Shown: positions 44,640 through 58,484, counted from the stretch's first letter. The stretch: DNA of 64,000 bases from Pomphorhynchus laevis (GCA_012934845.2 WNNJ02002475.1:1-64000), one strand, 5' to 3'. Numbers and translations: made by a program. The notes: a model not told the origin generated them from the sequence alone.

Positions 44640-47233
44640 GTTAACTAATTCGGAAGATTTTATAAGTACATAATCTTTAGTCATCTGATTCCACAAAGGA
44701 ACGTACGTAATAATATTAAATCATTAAAAGCGACTTTATCACGACGACTAGATCTGTGGTTCAAGAATGAATTTGGTAAATTATATGCGGAAGCCTTGGC
44801 GCTGCAAAGTATGAAAACATTGAAAGTGAAATCACCAAAAACAAACGACTGGCGCAAAAGCTTCATCTCACTAGTGGAGAGAGCTCTAGATTGAGCACAG
44901 CAATGCATTTTTTAGATACTGAGTCTAAAGTTGGAGTTTCCTTACTACCTGATGATTTGGTTGGTTCTCGATCCGTACGAGAATTATTACTCGACAAACA
45001 CCCTGTTCAAGCTCCATTAGATCCAGATGCTATTAACTGGAAGGCCCAAATTACTGTTCCAAGTTTCCATTCAGTGATATTCGATTCTATTAACAGTGAA
45101 TTAATTATACACATGGCCAAACGGGTGAAAGGCGGTGCAGGTCCTTCGGGCATAGATGCGTTAGCTTGGATGCATATGCTAACAAAGTTTGGTAACGAAT
45201 CAATACAATTGGCTGAAGCTCACTCGATATTTGTACGGTCTCTAGAAACGGAACACTTGCCTAATTATGTTATAAAAGTACTGACTACTAATATATTAAT
45301 TGCCTTAACGAAAGAATCAGGAATAAGGCCTATAGGCATTGATGACGTTAGTAGAAGAATAATGTCGATGGCTATTCTCTCTCCTTTCTGACGACATACA
45401 ACAAGTTTGTCGACGATTACAAATGTGCGCTGGCCAGCGAGCCAGAGTTGAGTGTGTCACCCACGCAGTTCGTGATTGCTTGTTCAGAAATCCTGACGCA
45501 GTTCTTTTGACGATCGACGCAGATAATGCATTTAATAGAATTAACAGACCAGCAGCTTTTATTAAAATTTCTCGCATATGTCCATCGATGTCTACAGTAT
45601 TACACAACCTCTATGATAGTCCATCCCAATTATCGATCGGACATGAATTTATAACATTTTACGAAGGCTTCACACAGGGCGATGTACTAGCAATGTCTGC
45701 TTACACGGTAGCAACCATACCGCTATTGAAGGGCATCGAAGACAAATTCCCTCGTATCAATCAATTCTGGTACGCGGATGATGGTAATTTAGTCAATCAA
45801 CCTAATCAAATCTACAATTCATTCAAATTTCTATGAGAACACGGATCTGCTTTTGGATTCAATATAAATAAGGAAAAGTGTGTGCTGCTAACTACACCTG
45901 ATAAAACCTCTGCTATGTACCAACTATTTAAAGGCACAGGAATAAAAATCGCCGTCGATGGAACCATAGTATTGGGTGCTCCGATCGGTGATAATAATTA
46001 TATTCACAAAACGATAAGCTCCAAAATTTCTAAATATTCTTACTTGTTGATCGTTTAGCTGACGTCGGTGTTATTGATTTACAGGTAAGCTATGCTAGTA
46101 CGATTAGAGCTTTGCAGCATAAATATATACATACAACGAACGACGAATTGTTTAAATAACTGGTTCGAAGAATTAAATGATATTATTCAGCGTCGCTTTG
46201 ACGAACTTTTTAATTTGAACTAAACAAATGACAATTCAATGTGGCCATTATTTTCGCTCCCATTAAGATATGGTGGTCTAGTCATAGTTGACCCACGAGT
46301 CACAGCGCAAGTAGAGTTCGAAAACTCTGAGAAGCTATGTCTTCCTTATTTAGGCGGCTTGTATGGGGTTGAGTTAAAGGCGGAGCAAGATAAGTATATT
46401 TCCCAGATACGCACATCAAAAACGAGATGCACAAATCCCAACTTATGGATAAGCTATTTGATTTAGATAAAGCGGCTAAATGCATATTGGAGCACCTACA
46501 AGTAAAGGGTGCTTCATCATGGCTATCCACGTATCCTACAAATGATCGTTGTACTCGTCTTAATCATATGGAATTTCGAGATTCAATTGGAGCTCGGTAC
46601 AATAGACTGTCTCGTGATGTTCCTTTACATTGCCCATGCGGTGAACGAACATCACTGGCACACTCACTAACTTGTCCAACTGGAGGTCATCCTTCGATTA
46701 GACACGATTTGATTCGTGATATATTATCCAATACCATGACCGAAATTTGCGATAATGTCCAGACAGAACCAGTATTGAAATCAGTTCACCATAGTATTGT
46801 ATTCGAGCGCACAAGCACTTCTAGAGATCATGATGCACGTTTAGACATTGCTTGCTATGGATTTTACGGATATCGTTCTGAGCGAACTTTATTCGATACA
46901 TGCGTATTCAACGCATTCGCGCCGTCCAACCTCTCGAAGTCAACAACGTCCGCCTTTGAATTTCACGAAAAACGAAAAATTGCAAAGTATCAAGAGAGAG
47001 TCATACTAATAGAGAGGGCAAATTTTGCGCCTTTAGTGTTTTCCTGTTTTGGTGGTGAAAGTAAATCGTCGGTGACGATAATTCAGTGCATTGCTCATAA
47101 ATTGGCAATTAGAAAAAGACATACGTAGAGGAATTGACACGCCTTCGGTCAACAATTGGTATACAACTGGCTCGCTCAATTTCTTTATGCGTTCGGGGTG
47201 CCCGTTCTGCTCGCAATTGCCCTGCGCACTAAA
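44640..47233 (+). mobile_element. LINE with restriction-like endonuclease (R2/CRE group)
   Basis: Plus-strand frames give a near-complete second ORF. 44891-45391 carries the RT N-terminal segment RVKGGAGPSGIDALAWMHML and GIRPIGIDDVSRRIMSM. 45423-45836 carries LLTIDADNAFNRINRPAAFI (first catalytic Asp), YEGFTQGDVLAMSAYTVA (motif B) and FWYADDGNLVNQ (motif C). 46427-47128 carries the finger CPCGERTSLAHSLTCPTGGH, then DARLDIACYGFYGY and TLFDTCVFNAFAPS, a PD-(D/E)XK-type nuclease. The end is RKIAKYQERVILIERANFAP and NWLAQFLYAFGVPVLLAIAL. At least three frame or stop changes separate these blocks. Identical 21-base AT-rich strings at 44502-44522 and 47293-47313 could be a target-site duplication. 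Confidence 0.85.
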
Positions 47234-47239
47234 TAAAAA

Positions 47240-48230
47240 GTACAATATTTTTTAAATTATTTGACGCATCAATGCTTTGTGTTTGTTAAAAAAATTATAA
47301 GAATTATAATTATATTAGTTCTAAAATTCTTATATTAATAAGAATTATAATCATATTAATTCTATAATTCTTATATTAATAAGAATTATAATTATATTAT
47401 AAATCTTATTTCAGAAGAATTTGTATACGAATTTAGTCTATCACGAATGGATTAATATATTAGAACATTGTGTTCTAAATATATTTAGAACACAATGTGT
47501 CATATTGAAGAGGTCCTTTACGAGTAATACTGTTTTTAAAATTCTTGGGCTCTGTCCTTCGATCAAGCACAACAGTGCTAAAATATACACGAAATTAGGT
47601 GAATACTAACTATACTGTATGGTCTCTCTTTTCACAATTTTTATTTTATGTTAATTTACTGTGGTTTTAAAGTTATTTATCGATTTTTTTTGTATTTTTT
47701 GTATTTTTTAATATTTTATTTTGTAGTAACTGGCATTATTATTTAAATTATCTACCAGTTAACTGTATCATATCGCTTTTCTTATTTTATATTAACTGAC
47801 ATTGATACTTTGAAGATGTTTTTCTATTATATTGTATCACCTCTCTTTTAACATTTCTTATTCTGTATTAAGCGATGTTTATATTCTATATTCACTAATA
47901 TTTTGTTTTAGAGTATTTTTTCCATTCATTTCTTTTTGCTATTTATTTTACGGTAGCTGACATTGTTATTTAAAAATGATTTACCAGTCAGTGTGAATTT
48001 TAATGATTTTGTGCTAAAAAACAAGAAATTTAAGAAATTGCATAAATTAGATAAAACTTTGATAGCAAAATCCTCGGGTATACGGGGTCGCAAACGTTTA
48101 ATCGCGAATAAATTAGACTTTTGCATTTTATATCTTTTTTATTTTATCAAAAATAAGTCAATATTTACATACAACTCTTGTCAAAACATTTGTTCCTGCA
48201 TTGATCAATTTTTACGAATTGCGTATATCA
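47240..48230. other. AT-rich stretch with a perfect 34-bp palindrome
   Basis: 47280-47400 has several AAGAATTATAATTATATTA repeats. 47465-47498 is a perfect palindrome (ACATTGTGTTCTAAATA and its inverse). No gene is recognised to 48230. Confidence 0.6.
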
Positions 48231-48234
48231 AGAT

Positions 48235-49105
48235 CGTCCATGCACTCCAGCAAGCAGGGCGCGTGGCCCCCTCCAGATTGAGGCGCTGATTATCTTCATT
48301 AGAAAGGAAAATACGCAAGCACATCCGGTTAGTCAAACCAAACGCAGACCATGTTTTTGTAGAAATTCAAGAGAATCAGGGCCTACCGCTCCTAGTGTAT
48401 CGATAAGTATTGGGGTAAACTTGTGTTAAATAGGGTCCAAATTCACATATTTTCGGTATTTTCGGGTTTCTGCCTACATTGCGACAATTTTAGCGACATA
48501 AACCGCCACGTGTTGATTGCCTTGAGCCAGGGTATTTGGACATGTTAAGTCCCAGGCGATGCCCAATCCGTTTTTCCAAGCGACGAGAGTACTGCTGTCT
48601 GGTCACTTGCCTTCAGTTTTCGGCAGACCGATGGGTTAAAGACTGGATGGTAGATTTGCAGTCATTAAACTCCTCCGAATGATCCTGTTAACATTCTCGT
48701 AACAGGTATGCAGGCTGAGGGAATACCAACAATCTAGACCGTGAGTAGCTGCGCGATCGCAAACGACTACACACCTACACTGTAATGGCCGGCAGAAGTT
48801 GACACCGAGTCCCAGAGCAACCGCTGCGATAATAGAAAAGTCGTCTAACCTCGTTCCCACAGTGGATATGGGCAATGCTCGAAGAAAATCGTCAGAGTGC
48901 TTTGTGGCAACGACTAACAACGACTGGACAACAAACAACAACTGGATCCAACAACGACTGGACATGTATATGTCGTCTAACCTCGTTCCCACAGCGGATA
49001 TGGGCAATGCTCGAATAAAATCGCTAGAGTGCTTTGTGGCAACTGCAAAAACCCGAGCTTTCGACTTCGCGGATAATATCCCATTCAACAACGACCGGAG
49101 TTGAA
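48235..49105 (-). mobile_element. LINE tail with restriction-like endonuclease, internal duplication
   Basis: The minus frame 48636-49091 begins MLNGILSAKSKARVFAVATK and aligns with the start of the 14.2-15.0 kb fragment. An internal repeat places VATKHSSDFIRALPISAVGT and VATKHSDDFLRALPISTVGT 132 bases apart (DNA near 48840-48910 and 48972-49042). Further downstream on the minus strand other frames give AWKNGLGIAWDLTCPNTLA (nuclease motif) and FTPILIDTLGAVGPDSLEF. It is a dead copy. Confidence 0.72.
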
Positions 49106-49319
49106 TATGTCAAATTTAAAAATAAAAATATTTCAATTAAATTATTTAAATTACCTTAAAGAATATCAACATTATATTTAAATATTTTTTATCGACCGCT
49201 CTAAAAATAATTATAATAGAAAGTTCGAATCAAAATTTGCTTTCTTGTCAAAGTGAATTTTATTGACGTTGATTAACATTATAGACACGATAAGAATTAC
49301 TGTAAATATTAATGATTTT

Positions 49320-49720
49320 TTTATTTGGAATTTTGGATCAGGATCAATAAAACACTATTTTATCAATATATTTTGATAGCTTCCACTTAAATTATCAGCG
49401 AAAACGTAAGTTTTTTCTGATGATGCTACAGCTAATGGAATATAAAAATTAAATAGTATTTTATATTTTGAAATATTTGAAAATTTAAAGTATTTTAAAA
49501 TATTTAAAAAATATTAAATATTTAATAAATATTAAATATAAATATTTGAATATGATCCTGCTTCAATATTTTAAATTAAAAATTACTGCATTGAAAATGG
49601 CTGATGTTGATGCATTCTTTAAAGTTTAAAATTTTGAGCGGATCAATAAACACTAATTTATTTTTATATTTCGCTAGATGCTGCTCGCATCGGAAGAATG
49701 AACAATTTGTTCAGCAATTG
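49320..49720. repeat. diverged GGATCAATAAA repeats
   Basis: TTTTGGATCAGGATCAATAA at about 49330 and GAGCGGATCAATAAACACTA at about 49635, each followed by a truncated CTGATGATGCTAC or CGCTAGATGCTGC motif. Worn relatives of the palindromic repeats elsewhere. 49721-50365 and 50761-52199 are AT-rich with no gene recognised. Confidence 0.5.
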
Positions 49721-50369
49721 TACGTTTGATTTTTGTTGAGCAATTTGTTAATTAATTGAAATATGGGCAAATGATACGTATTTGGTTGATGTTATACTTA
49801 TATAATTTCTAATGATGCTATTATTATAGATTTTATGACTGTTTTATGATTATGTATTTTATTTTTTGAACATATTTTAATATTTAAATATTAAATAATC
49901 ATATTTAAAATATAATTATTTCTTAACTATCAATACAATTGTTTATTAACATAATTAGCTTAATTGCTTTATTTAAACTAAGAGCTTTATATTTAGATTC
50001 TGGTTTATAATATTTTTACTATTACGATATATAATAGTTTATATGATATTTTGTAAAATGTATATTTTATTATGTGAATACATAAATGAACCTGATTCAA
50101 TTATTTGTGCGATCCTCAAAATTATCTTCTGCTATTTTTTTCGTTATTTCTTGTTGTTTATTTTTATATTTGAATTTATGTATATGCTCATATAACTAAA
50201 TTTAACATATTTAAACTCTAATTAACAGTAAAAATTAAACAACATGTCTTTAAATAACATGATATATTTAAATTTATTTTCTGCTAGTATTTTTCGTTAT
50301 TTCTGATTATTTATATACTTTAATTTTTAATTTGTATATATTCACAAAACTAAAATTAACATATTTAAT

Positions 50370-50760
50370 GACGTCAGGGATGGTGAGCTGACAGAAAACA
50401 TAAAACAAGCACATCCTAATGCTGTGCCATTTCATCATTGTTTAGACTCATCAACACTGGATATCTTCGCTGCTGGATGCAGTGAGGATCGGTAGACAGC
50501 TGCGTAAACTAACAATGACTCATTAGTGTGATACGAATATCACGCTGGGAGTATGCACTGACTGTTCTTGTAAACTACAAGGAATTTCCACCATTGTGTG
50601 TGACACGACTAATATCTCAATAACTGCGCACGCAGTGTCACACATCACTACTGATATTAACAACTCTCATTTTCAGCAGAATATATGACGTCAGGCATTG
50701 TGAACTGAAAAAATAAACAAACACAGCCTAATACTGCAATTTATTGGTTCACATTCTACA
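50370..50760 (-). repeat. diverged copies of the ~295-bp family
   Basis: ATGACGTCAGG-GTGA-CTGA occurs at 50369 and 50686, spacing about 317. GCTGGATGCAGTGAGGATCG matches the units at 25.9-26.4 kb. The minus-strand core is worn (TTGATGAGTCTAAACAATGA then TGAAAT). Confidence 0.6.
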
Positions 50761-52199
50761 GTGTAGATATACGTAAAAATCCTAAAAGGTTAATAACGCA
50801 GTCCTTTAAATATAATAGCAGCAAACATACCTAGCATATATATTGAATATATTGGCAGAAGGATTCCTTTTCAGGTCCAAGTCAATAATGAGAATATAAC
50901 GGCAATCTTCAATTAATATTAATGTTAGCTTAAACTTACATTTTTACTACTTCTATCCTTCATTTTAAATCTGCTATTTTTTACCCTTGCCGAAATATAC
51001 TTATGGATATGGTAAATCTTTTAATTAAAAAACTCTTTTTGTAATAATTATATTCTCTTATATGAAAACTTAATTTAAATTTTGACAATTGAACATGATA
51101 AAGTTAATGTTCAATGTTTATAAGAATCACTTATTTCGCTTAGCAATATTTATGCGTTGTGATCTAATCCTTTTAAATTACCTTCCGTGCATAAGACTAG
51201 ACAGTAAAAATATTTGCATTTGTAATAACAAATCGATTCATTAAAAATTCTTTTGGCATCATCAATATCCAAGGCAAAATGACATTTCTGCAATATAAAA
51301 GAACCAGTAATCTATGATTGCAGTAAAATATGTAATCAAATCAAATCGATTCTATGATATCGATTCAATTTTAGTTAAGATAGATCGAGTAATACTTTTT
51401 AATTTGGGTGTAAATACGTCATTTTATTTTCATTTAATTTATGATTGCCAATTTCCATCACTTCCCTTCGATTCTCAATATTATCATCTAATTGTCATGG
51501 TTGTATTAGTCTATTAAACCGTGATTTCAGATTTTAAATTGATTTTAAAGCGTTAATCAAAATCATGTATGAATAAAATTTAATATCCACACCTAAACAC
51601 CGGTAATGAGTCAATTCTTTTAGACAAGAATAATTTAGCAACTTTATTTCACTGAGCGTGTAGTTGCAAATTTTGCTGTCGAAAAAACCACACAATAGGT
51701 TTAGCATATGAAAAAGTCTTTCCTGTGATTCAACGACAGAAAAATGTGATGTTGGATATATATTTTCATGGTTCGTTCAACATGAAAGTAACTTTAGGCA
51801 ACCATAATTTTTAAGTTTTTCCTTCTCCTCTCATTCACATTGAACTTAAACAGAAAAAAGCAATCTATTGAAAATCTCTTATTTTTGCAATTGCCTGAAC
51901 TTCGAATTTATATATATATCACTGAACGGTAGGTTTTAGTATATACTTTTAATTACAAATACAAAAAACGATGAAATATCGTAGTTTATGACTTGTTGTT
52001 ATCCACTACGACCAGTGTAATCATGAAAATTAATTCAAATATATTCATGTTGATTTACTTAGCTATTAGAATAGCAATCAATAAACAATTAAGTAACTAA
52101 ATTAAAATTTCGAATCTTGTTAGTAGCTATTGACAGCATTAAGGAAATTCTAGTATTCAGAATTTTTTTAGCTTAATAATTTTTTTCAATTTTATGAAT

Positions 52200-53270
52200 T
52201 AATTAATAGATAATATATCCCGTACTAGAATTATGATTAGATGTAATCAGAATGAACTGCTTTTTATCAGATTCGTGAATCTATCCTAGAACAAGCATAT
52301 AAGATGAGCCAAATATATGCCATTGAAGTATGTTCACTAATGCTATTTGGTTATCTCGTGTAGTTTTTAGTATAACACTGTACATTAATCAGCTCAGATA
52401 ACTAAGTATACGTGTATTAAATTATTTATAAATTAAACAAAACGAAAAATAAAAATTAAATAATCATAAATAATTTAATTTTATAAGATTTTATAACTTA
52501 TATAAAGTTAAATAAAAGTCAATCTTTATGAATGTACAATCGTCTACTAATAAATAATGGACGATGTATCAGAATAAGGATTAAAGGTCATCAGGAGGAA
52601 CTGCTATTCTATAAGGTTTCAGCCCTATTCCTCGACCCAACTGAGCAGCGGAACCATATAAATGCTAATGCGCGTATTTCCTTTGATAAAATTTGATTAT
52701 CAAATATCTTATTCTAATACAAAATATATTATTTATTATCCTTCCATAAAAATTTTCCGCTTAAGAGTTTAAATTTATTTTTAGCAATATTTTGTTGATT
52801 TGAATATTTAACTATTTTCTGTTTGATTTTATTTTTATAATGACCTGGTTTAAAATATTCATCTATTAAATTATTTAAATGATTTTGAAGTCAATATCAT
52901 TGCATATCATAGCGATTCTTAAAATTCCATTATTTAATGTATTTCATTTTATATTATATGGTATGCATGAATGCTCATGAAAAAATATGTTTATTGTAAA
53001 TTTAAATATGTCATCTTTACGATATAAATTAATATTAGTTTTAATTGATGCTAATTTAATGATCATATCTAGATATATACCTTCTTATAATTATTATTGG
53101 TTTTATTAAGAATGAGGCTACCTGGATAAGTTTGTTCGCTCATTGAATAAAAATTATTAAAGTTAAATACACATATATCATCAATAAATCGAAGCATATT
53201 TCATATATTTACATAGTATAGATTTATTTTTTACACAGTTATAAACAAAATCATATTCTATCCATAAATT
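52200..53270 (-). mobile_element. Penelope-like family A remnant, two overlapping parts
   Basis: Contains two untranslated-end segments (52230-52480, 52560-52760) and the RT C-terminal to motif C region (52800-53260). CACATATATCATCAATAAAT marks the inverse of YIDDICV. No long frame survives. Confidence 0.7.
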
Positions 53271-53514
53271 ACTATGCATAAAAATCTTCCACTTGAGAGT
53301 TTTAATTTTTAAATTTTTACAATTTTTTGGTTTTATTTTTATAGTACTCTAGTACTATAAAATAATAAATTTTAGAAAACCAATATTAAGGGTGATAATA
53401 AGTGTGATTATTATCAAATAAGTGTGATTTCGTTAATAATTTTTTTATATATTTAATATTATTTAATATATATGATTGATCATCCAAAAGAAATTGTTAT
53501 TTTTGCAAGGCAAA

Positions 53515-53660
53515 AGTAACATCACAAAAGCAGTCGAAACGCACCCTAACCACTTCATCAGAATGACGATGAGTGCTGGGTGGTTAGGAGCGTCTCGTAG
53601 TGATACATTAGACTGATGGAGCTGTTCATCGAAGTCCAGTTATTTAGTCCTATTGATTGT
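53515..53660 (+). repeat. single unit related to the ~385-bp family
   Basis: Shows GAAACGC, then a stem CTAACCAC/GTGGTTAG around a 26-base loop, then GCGTC, then GACTGATGG and ATCGAAGTCCAG. The end matches the ATCGAAGTCCAGTCTATAA of the larger array. The element order GAAA-stem-GUC-CUGAUG is that of a circularly permuted hammerhead, but stems I and II are not convincing. Confidence 0.5.
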
Positions 53661-53954
53661 GGTCCAGCTACTGGACCACAGTTTCAAGCGATTTTTCTCA
53701 CTATATATAAAAGGTTGAATCAAAACTTTTATTTATATATTGGTCCTGCGAGGATTCCAGGCGGCGGTGCTGTTTCCTTTGTAATCTATTAGATTGGTCA
53801 TTTAGTGATCCCGCTGATGTCTATTACACTGAAAATAATTCACTGCATTGCATTGACTTCGAAAGCGCAAGCTACGTCATGCAATTAGCATATAGTGAAT
53901 TCTTTCTGCTTTAATCTATATATAGTATGTTTTTCATGTGTATACACTGTATTG

Positions 53955-54003
53955 CTGCAACTGATGAGGCTTCTCAAAGCCGAAACAGTACGCCGTCTTG
54001 CAG
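53955..54003 (+). ncRNA. type-I hammerhead ribozyme, unit 1
   Basis: Stem I CTGCAA (53955-53960) pairs with TTGCAG (53998-54003). The conserved CTGATGA is 53961-53967. Stem II GGCT/AGCC has a 6-base loop. GAAA is 53982-53985. Stem III is ACAG/CCGT closed by TACG, with one A-C mismatch. The predicted cleavage is after C53997 (GUC). Confidence 0.85.
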
Positions 54004-54305
54004 TGTAGAAGCATGAAATTCTCTATATATAGAGAAAAGCAGATAGGTGTAATAGACAGTCCTGGTTGAATCAAACCTTTTATTTATATATTGGTCCTGC
54101 GAGGATCCCAGGCGGCGGTACTGTTTCCTTTGTAATCTATTATATTGGTCATTTAGTGATCCCGCTGATGTCTATTACACTGAAAAGAATTCACTGCATT
54201 GCATTGACTTCGAAAGCGCAAGCTACGTCATGGAATTAGCATATAGTGAATTCTTTCTGCTTTAATCTATATATAGTATGTTTTTCATGTGTATACACTG
54301 TATTG

Positions 54306-54354
54306 CTGCAACTGATGAGGCTTCTCAAAGCCGAAACGGTACGCCGTCTTGCAG
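54306..54354 (+). ncRNA. type-I hammerhead ribozyme, unit 2
   Basis: Same architecture, with every stem paired: stem I CTGCAA/TTGCAG, CTGATGA at 54312-54318, stem II GGCT/AGCC, GAAA at 54333-54336, stem III ACGG/CCGT with a TACG loop. The predicted cleavage is after C54348. All universally conserved core bases are present. TGTA after stem I could pair with TACA upstream, leaving an internal bulge of the kind that makes loop-loop contacts in natural hammerheads. Confidence 0.92.
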
Positions 54355-54484
54355 TGTAGAAGCATGAAATTCTCTATATATAGAGAAAAGCAGATAGGTG
54401 TAATAGACAGTCCTGGTTGAATCAAACCTTTTATTTATATATTGGTCCTGCGAGGATCCCAGGCGGCGGTGCTGTTTTCTTTGT

Positions 54485-55754
<1,270 letters not shown>

Positions 55755-55901
55755 TACCAGCAAAAACCAACAAAGTTTTTTAGAACGTTTTGCTCATTAC
55801 ATTGAGCTTCATCAGCTATACAACAATCTTAAAACACAGTACAAACATTAGCACAAGTCTTACAATTAGTGTTCCTAAAAATAAAATAAATATATAGATA
55901 A

Positions 55902-56520
55902 TCATGTTAAATCTCTCCAAGCAAAACAGTGATCCGTATTAATGTTTGGAGTAATATCAGTTGAAATTTGTCCAATAAAGTTCATTTCGTTATGTTTTCT
56001 TCTTATCTTATCACTAGATAAGGAATTAATATTATAATCAAAAACATCATCTTTATTATGATCTAATGAATGAATCACAGCAGCATCTGTTGGCCGTTTT
56101 GCCTTAATATCGGCTCGTCTGTTGCATAATCTGCTGCTTAGACTACGACCAGATTCACCAACATATTGTGCCGAGCATTCACGACATGTAGCTAAATAGA
56201 CAATACCTTCAGTTGCACAATTACTGGTTGATTTAATTTTATACTTTAGATTTGTTAAATTGCTTTGATAATAATTCGATTCTTTCATACTTACACAACA
56301 TTTGCATCTATTTCTTAAACATTTCTTATTGCCACCTTCTATCATCGTGTTTTTGTTTAAGACAGAGCTAACTAAACAATGCTTGATTGAATTTCCAGTT
56401 TTATAATACACAGAGGGTACTCTAGATGTATCACACTTGAAATTCTTGCTAGCTACTTTCGTAAGATTGTCAATTTCGTGCTTTACATTGGATAAAGTAG
56501 GAACATAGTCAATATATATA
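55902..56520 (-). mobile_element. Penelope-like GIY-YIG endonuclease domain, open frame
   Basis: The minus strand is open from about 56520 to the stop at 55902, more than 200 codons with no upstream ATG needed. It has the Cys cluster KKCLRNRCKCC, NCATEGIVYLATCRECSAQY, then YVGESGRSLSSRLCNRRADI (GIY-YIG core with the conserved Arg) and the tail NFIGQISTDI. This nuclease nicks target DNA to prime reverse transcription in Penelope-like elements. No RT is attached here, so it is a 3' piece, but it carries no internal stop and may be young. Confidence 0.83.
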
Positions 56521-56669
56521 ATATAAAATATAATTTGTTGTTACACTGTACTGGGACACTCACTAGCGTACTCATAAATATATCACTATGTTTTTCTCAT
56601 GATGAGGCATAAACATTAGGCAGCATTCTATTTATCCTCATCAGACTAAGAAATAGAACCGAATTATTC

Positions 56670-57710
56670 TTGCATTATCCAAAGTCGCTACGCAAAGTCG
56701 CTACGGAAAGCTACAATAGTGTCTTCATCGAAAGAAAAGTTGTATGAAATTACGAAACTTCTTAGATTGAGCTTCCGTAATGATAAGGAAAGTTTCTGGA
56801 AAGATCTCGCGACACAATTTGAAAATGCTACTGTTAATGGGAACTCCCGCAAATTTTTCCAGTTAATAAGACGGTAGTCAGACGATAAATATAATATAAA
56901 GAAACCCTATTTACTAAATAAAGATAAATCGGCTCATCTGTTAGATATTAAAAGCCGCATTAATCGATGGACAGAGTATTTCAAAGGGCTCTATAATTCA
57001 GTTAAAGATACTGGTAATGGAAATCGTTTGGACTCTGAATATTCAACCATTTATCATCCAGTCGATCCAATCAATTGTAAAGTTGCCCCCCCCCATCATT
57101 GGTACAGATCACAACAGCAGTAAATAGCTTAAAATCTAGTAAAGCACCGGGTCCCGATGGTGTCCTACCTGAGTTCTTAAAAGCAAGTGGCCACGGGGAC
57201 TGAAATGGTTGCACAAGCTATTCGTCGATATATAGGAACAGAAGAGGATTCCTGGAGATTTGGAAACATCATTCATACATAATCCCTGCTTTTAAAAAAG
57301 GCGATCATTGTGACTGCTCAAGTTATGGGGGTATTCCACTCTTACCTGTCGCTTATAAAGTTCTCGAATCGATCATTCTAAATAGAATTCGCCTATTGAG
57401 AGAATCTCAAATTCGAGAGAATCAAGCAGGTTTCAGGCCTCACAGAGGCTGCATAGATCAAATATTCTCGCAGCTTATCTTAATGGATTTAACGTTTGAA
57501 TTCCGCCAATCGACTGTCATTGATTTTATTCATTTTGAAGCATCGTTTAATAGTGTAAATCGTGCAGTGATAATGCGTTTATTGCGGAACTCCGGAGTTC
57601 CTACACAGATTTATGAAATAATTGAGGCTCTTTATCGACAAACTGAATCGATTGTACGCGAGAATGGTCATGTGGGAATACTCTTTTGGTTGTTACAATT
57701 GTAATTTTGA
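56670..57710 (+). mobile_element. LINE reverse-transcriptase fragment, RTE-like
   Basis: Frames give ESFWKDLATQFENATVNGNS, KSSKAPGPDGVLPEFLKASG, IIPAFKKGDHCDCSSYGGIP, NQAGFRPHRGCIDQIFSQLI and STVIDFIHFEASFNSVNRAV, the canonical LINE RT order up to the first catalytic region, where the usual DFxxAFD reads HFEASFN. It stops at about 57705 before motif C. Three or more frame changes. The style fits RTE-like LINEs common in worms. Confidence 0.72.
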
Positions 57711-57953
57711 TGACTATTTTGATTCTGAATGTTACTTTCATCAAATCAATAAACCAACAGCAGTACGCTACATTGGTGGACCTCGTCAGCTACTTATCCA
57801 ATAACTACGTTTCACGTTTCTGTCCTTTTTATGTTGGCTGACGATCACTCGACTCGTATGCTTTTATTGACAATTATATTTAATGAAAGACTTCCATCTT
57901 ACATTTTGCAAAAATTTAATGAAAGCCTTTAATTAAATCTAATTGCTAGTGAA

Positions 57954-57993
57954 AGACTTGTGTCTTACATTTTGCAAAATGTAAGACGAGTCT
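57954..57993. repeat. near-perfect 40-bp palindrome
   Basis: AGACTTGTGTCTTACATTTT meets its inverse at GC. Flanking copies of AAAGACTT-TCTTACATTTTGC occur at about 57886, so a short unit has been duplicated and inverted. Confidence 0.75.
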
Positions 57994-58069
57994 TTAATTA
58001 AATCTAAATGCCAATACAGCGAACTAGTTGAATAATCGTAAGTTAAAATTAAAAGGACATAAACGTGAA

Positions 58070-58450
58070 ACGTAGGTATTGAATCAGTAGCTGATGAGGT
58101 CAACCAATTAAATCAGCTAACTGAGTCTACGTATTTAATATAATTATAAAATAAACAAAACATAATAATGCTAAATCAAAATTTAATAATTAAATAATAA
58201 AATTAATAATTGTTTTTAGATTTTCTATAATTTAAATCAAGTTAAAAAAATGAAATTTAAAATAAACGTCATTTTTATGAATTGACTAATAAATAACAGA
58301 CGTTGTATCAGAATAATACTAAAATGTAGCGTACTGATGTTAGCTTATAGATAAGATTAAAGTAGCGTGCAGAATAATAATAGTCATCAAAATTTCAACA
58401 GAGTATATTATTTACTATCTATCCATAAAAATTGGCCACTTAAGAGTTTA
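58070..58450 (-). mobile_element. Penelope-like family A, 3' end
   Basis: AACTGAGTCTACGTATTTAA, AATAGTCATCAAAATTTCAA and CCATAAAAATT-CC-CTTAAGAG are the family's end landmarks in the usual orientation. Confidence 0.6.
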
Positions 58451-58484
58451 AATTTATTTTTAATAATATTTTAAAGATTTATAT

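Larger units (their letters stand above)
53713..54484 (+). repeat. 351-bp tandem repeat with hammerhead ribozymes (retrozyme-like)
   Basis: Units begin GGTTGAATCAAA at 53713, 54064 and 54415, exactly 351 bases apart. The third is cut at about 54484 by the next array. Each full unit carries one complete type-I hammerhead motif. Ribozyme cleavage at both sites would release a 351-nt RNA (53998-54348) with ends suited to circularisation. Short tandem repeats with type-I hammerheads are the known form of metazoan retrozymes, which are non-autonomous and thought to depend on retroelement enzymes. Confidence 0.9.
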
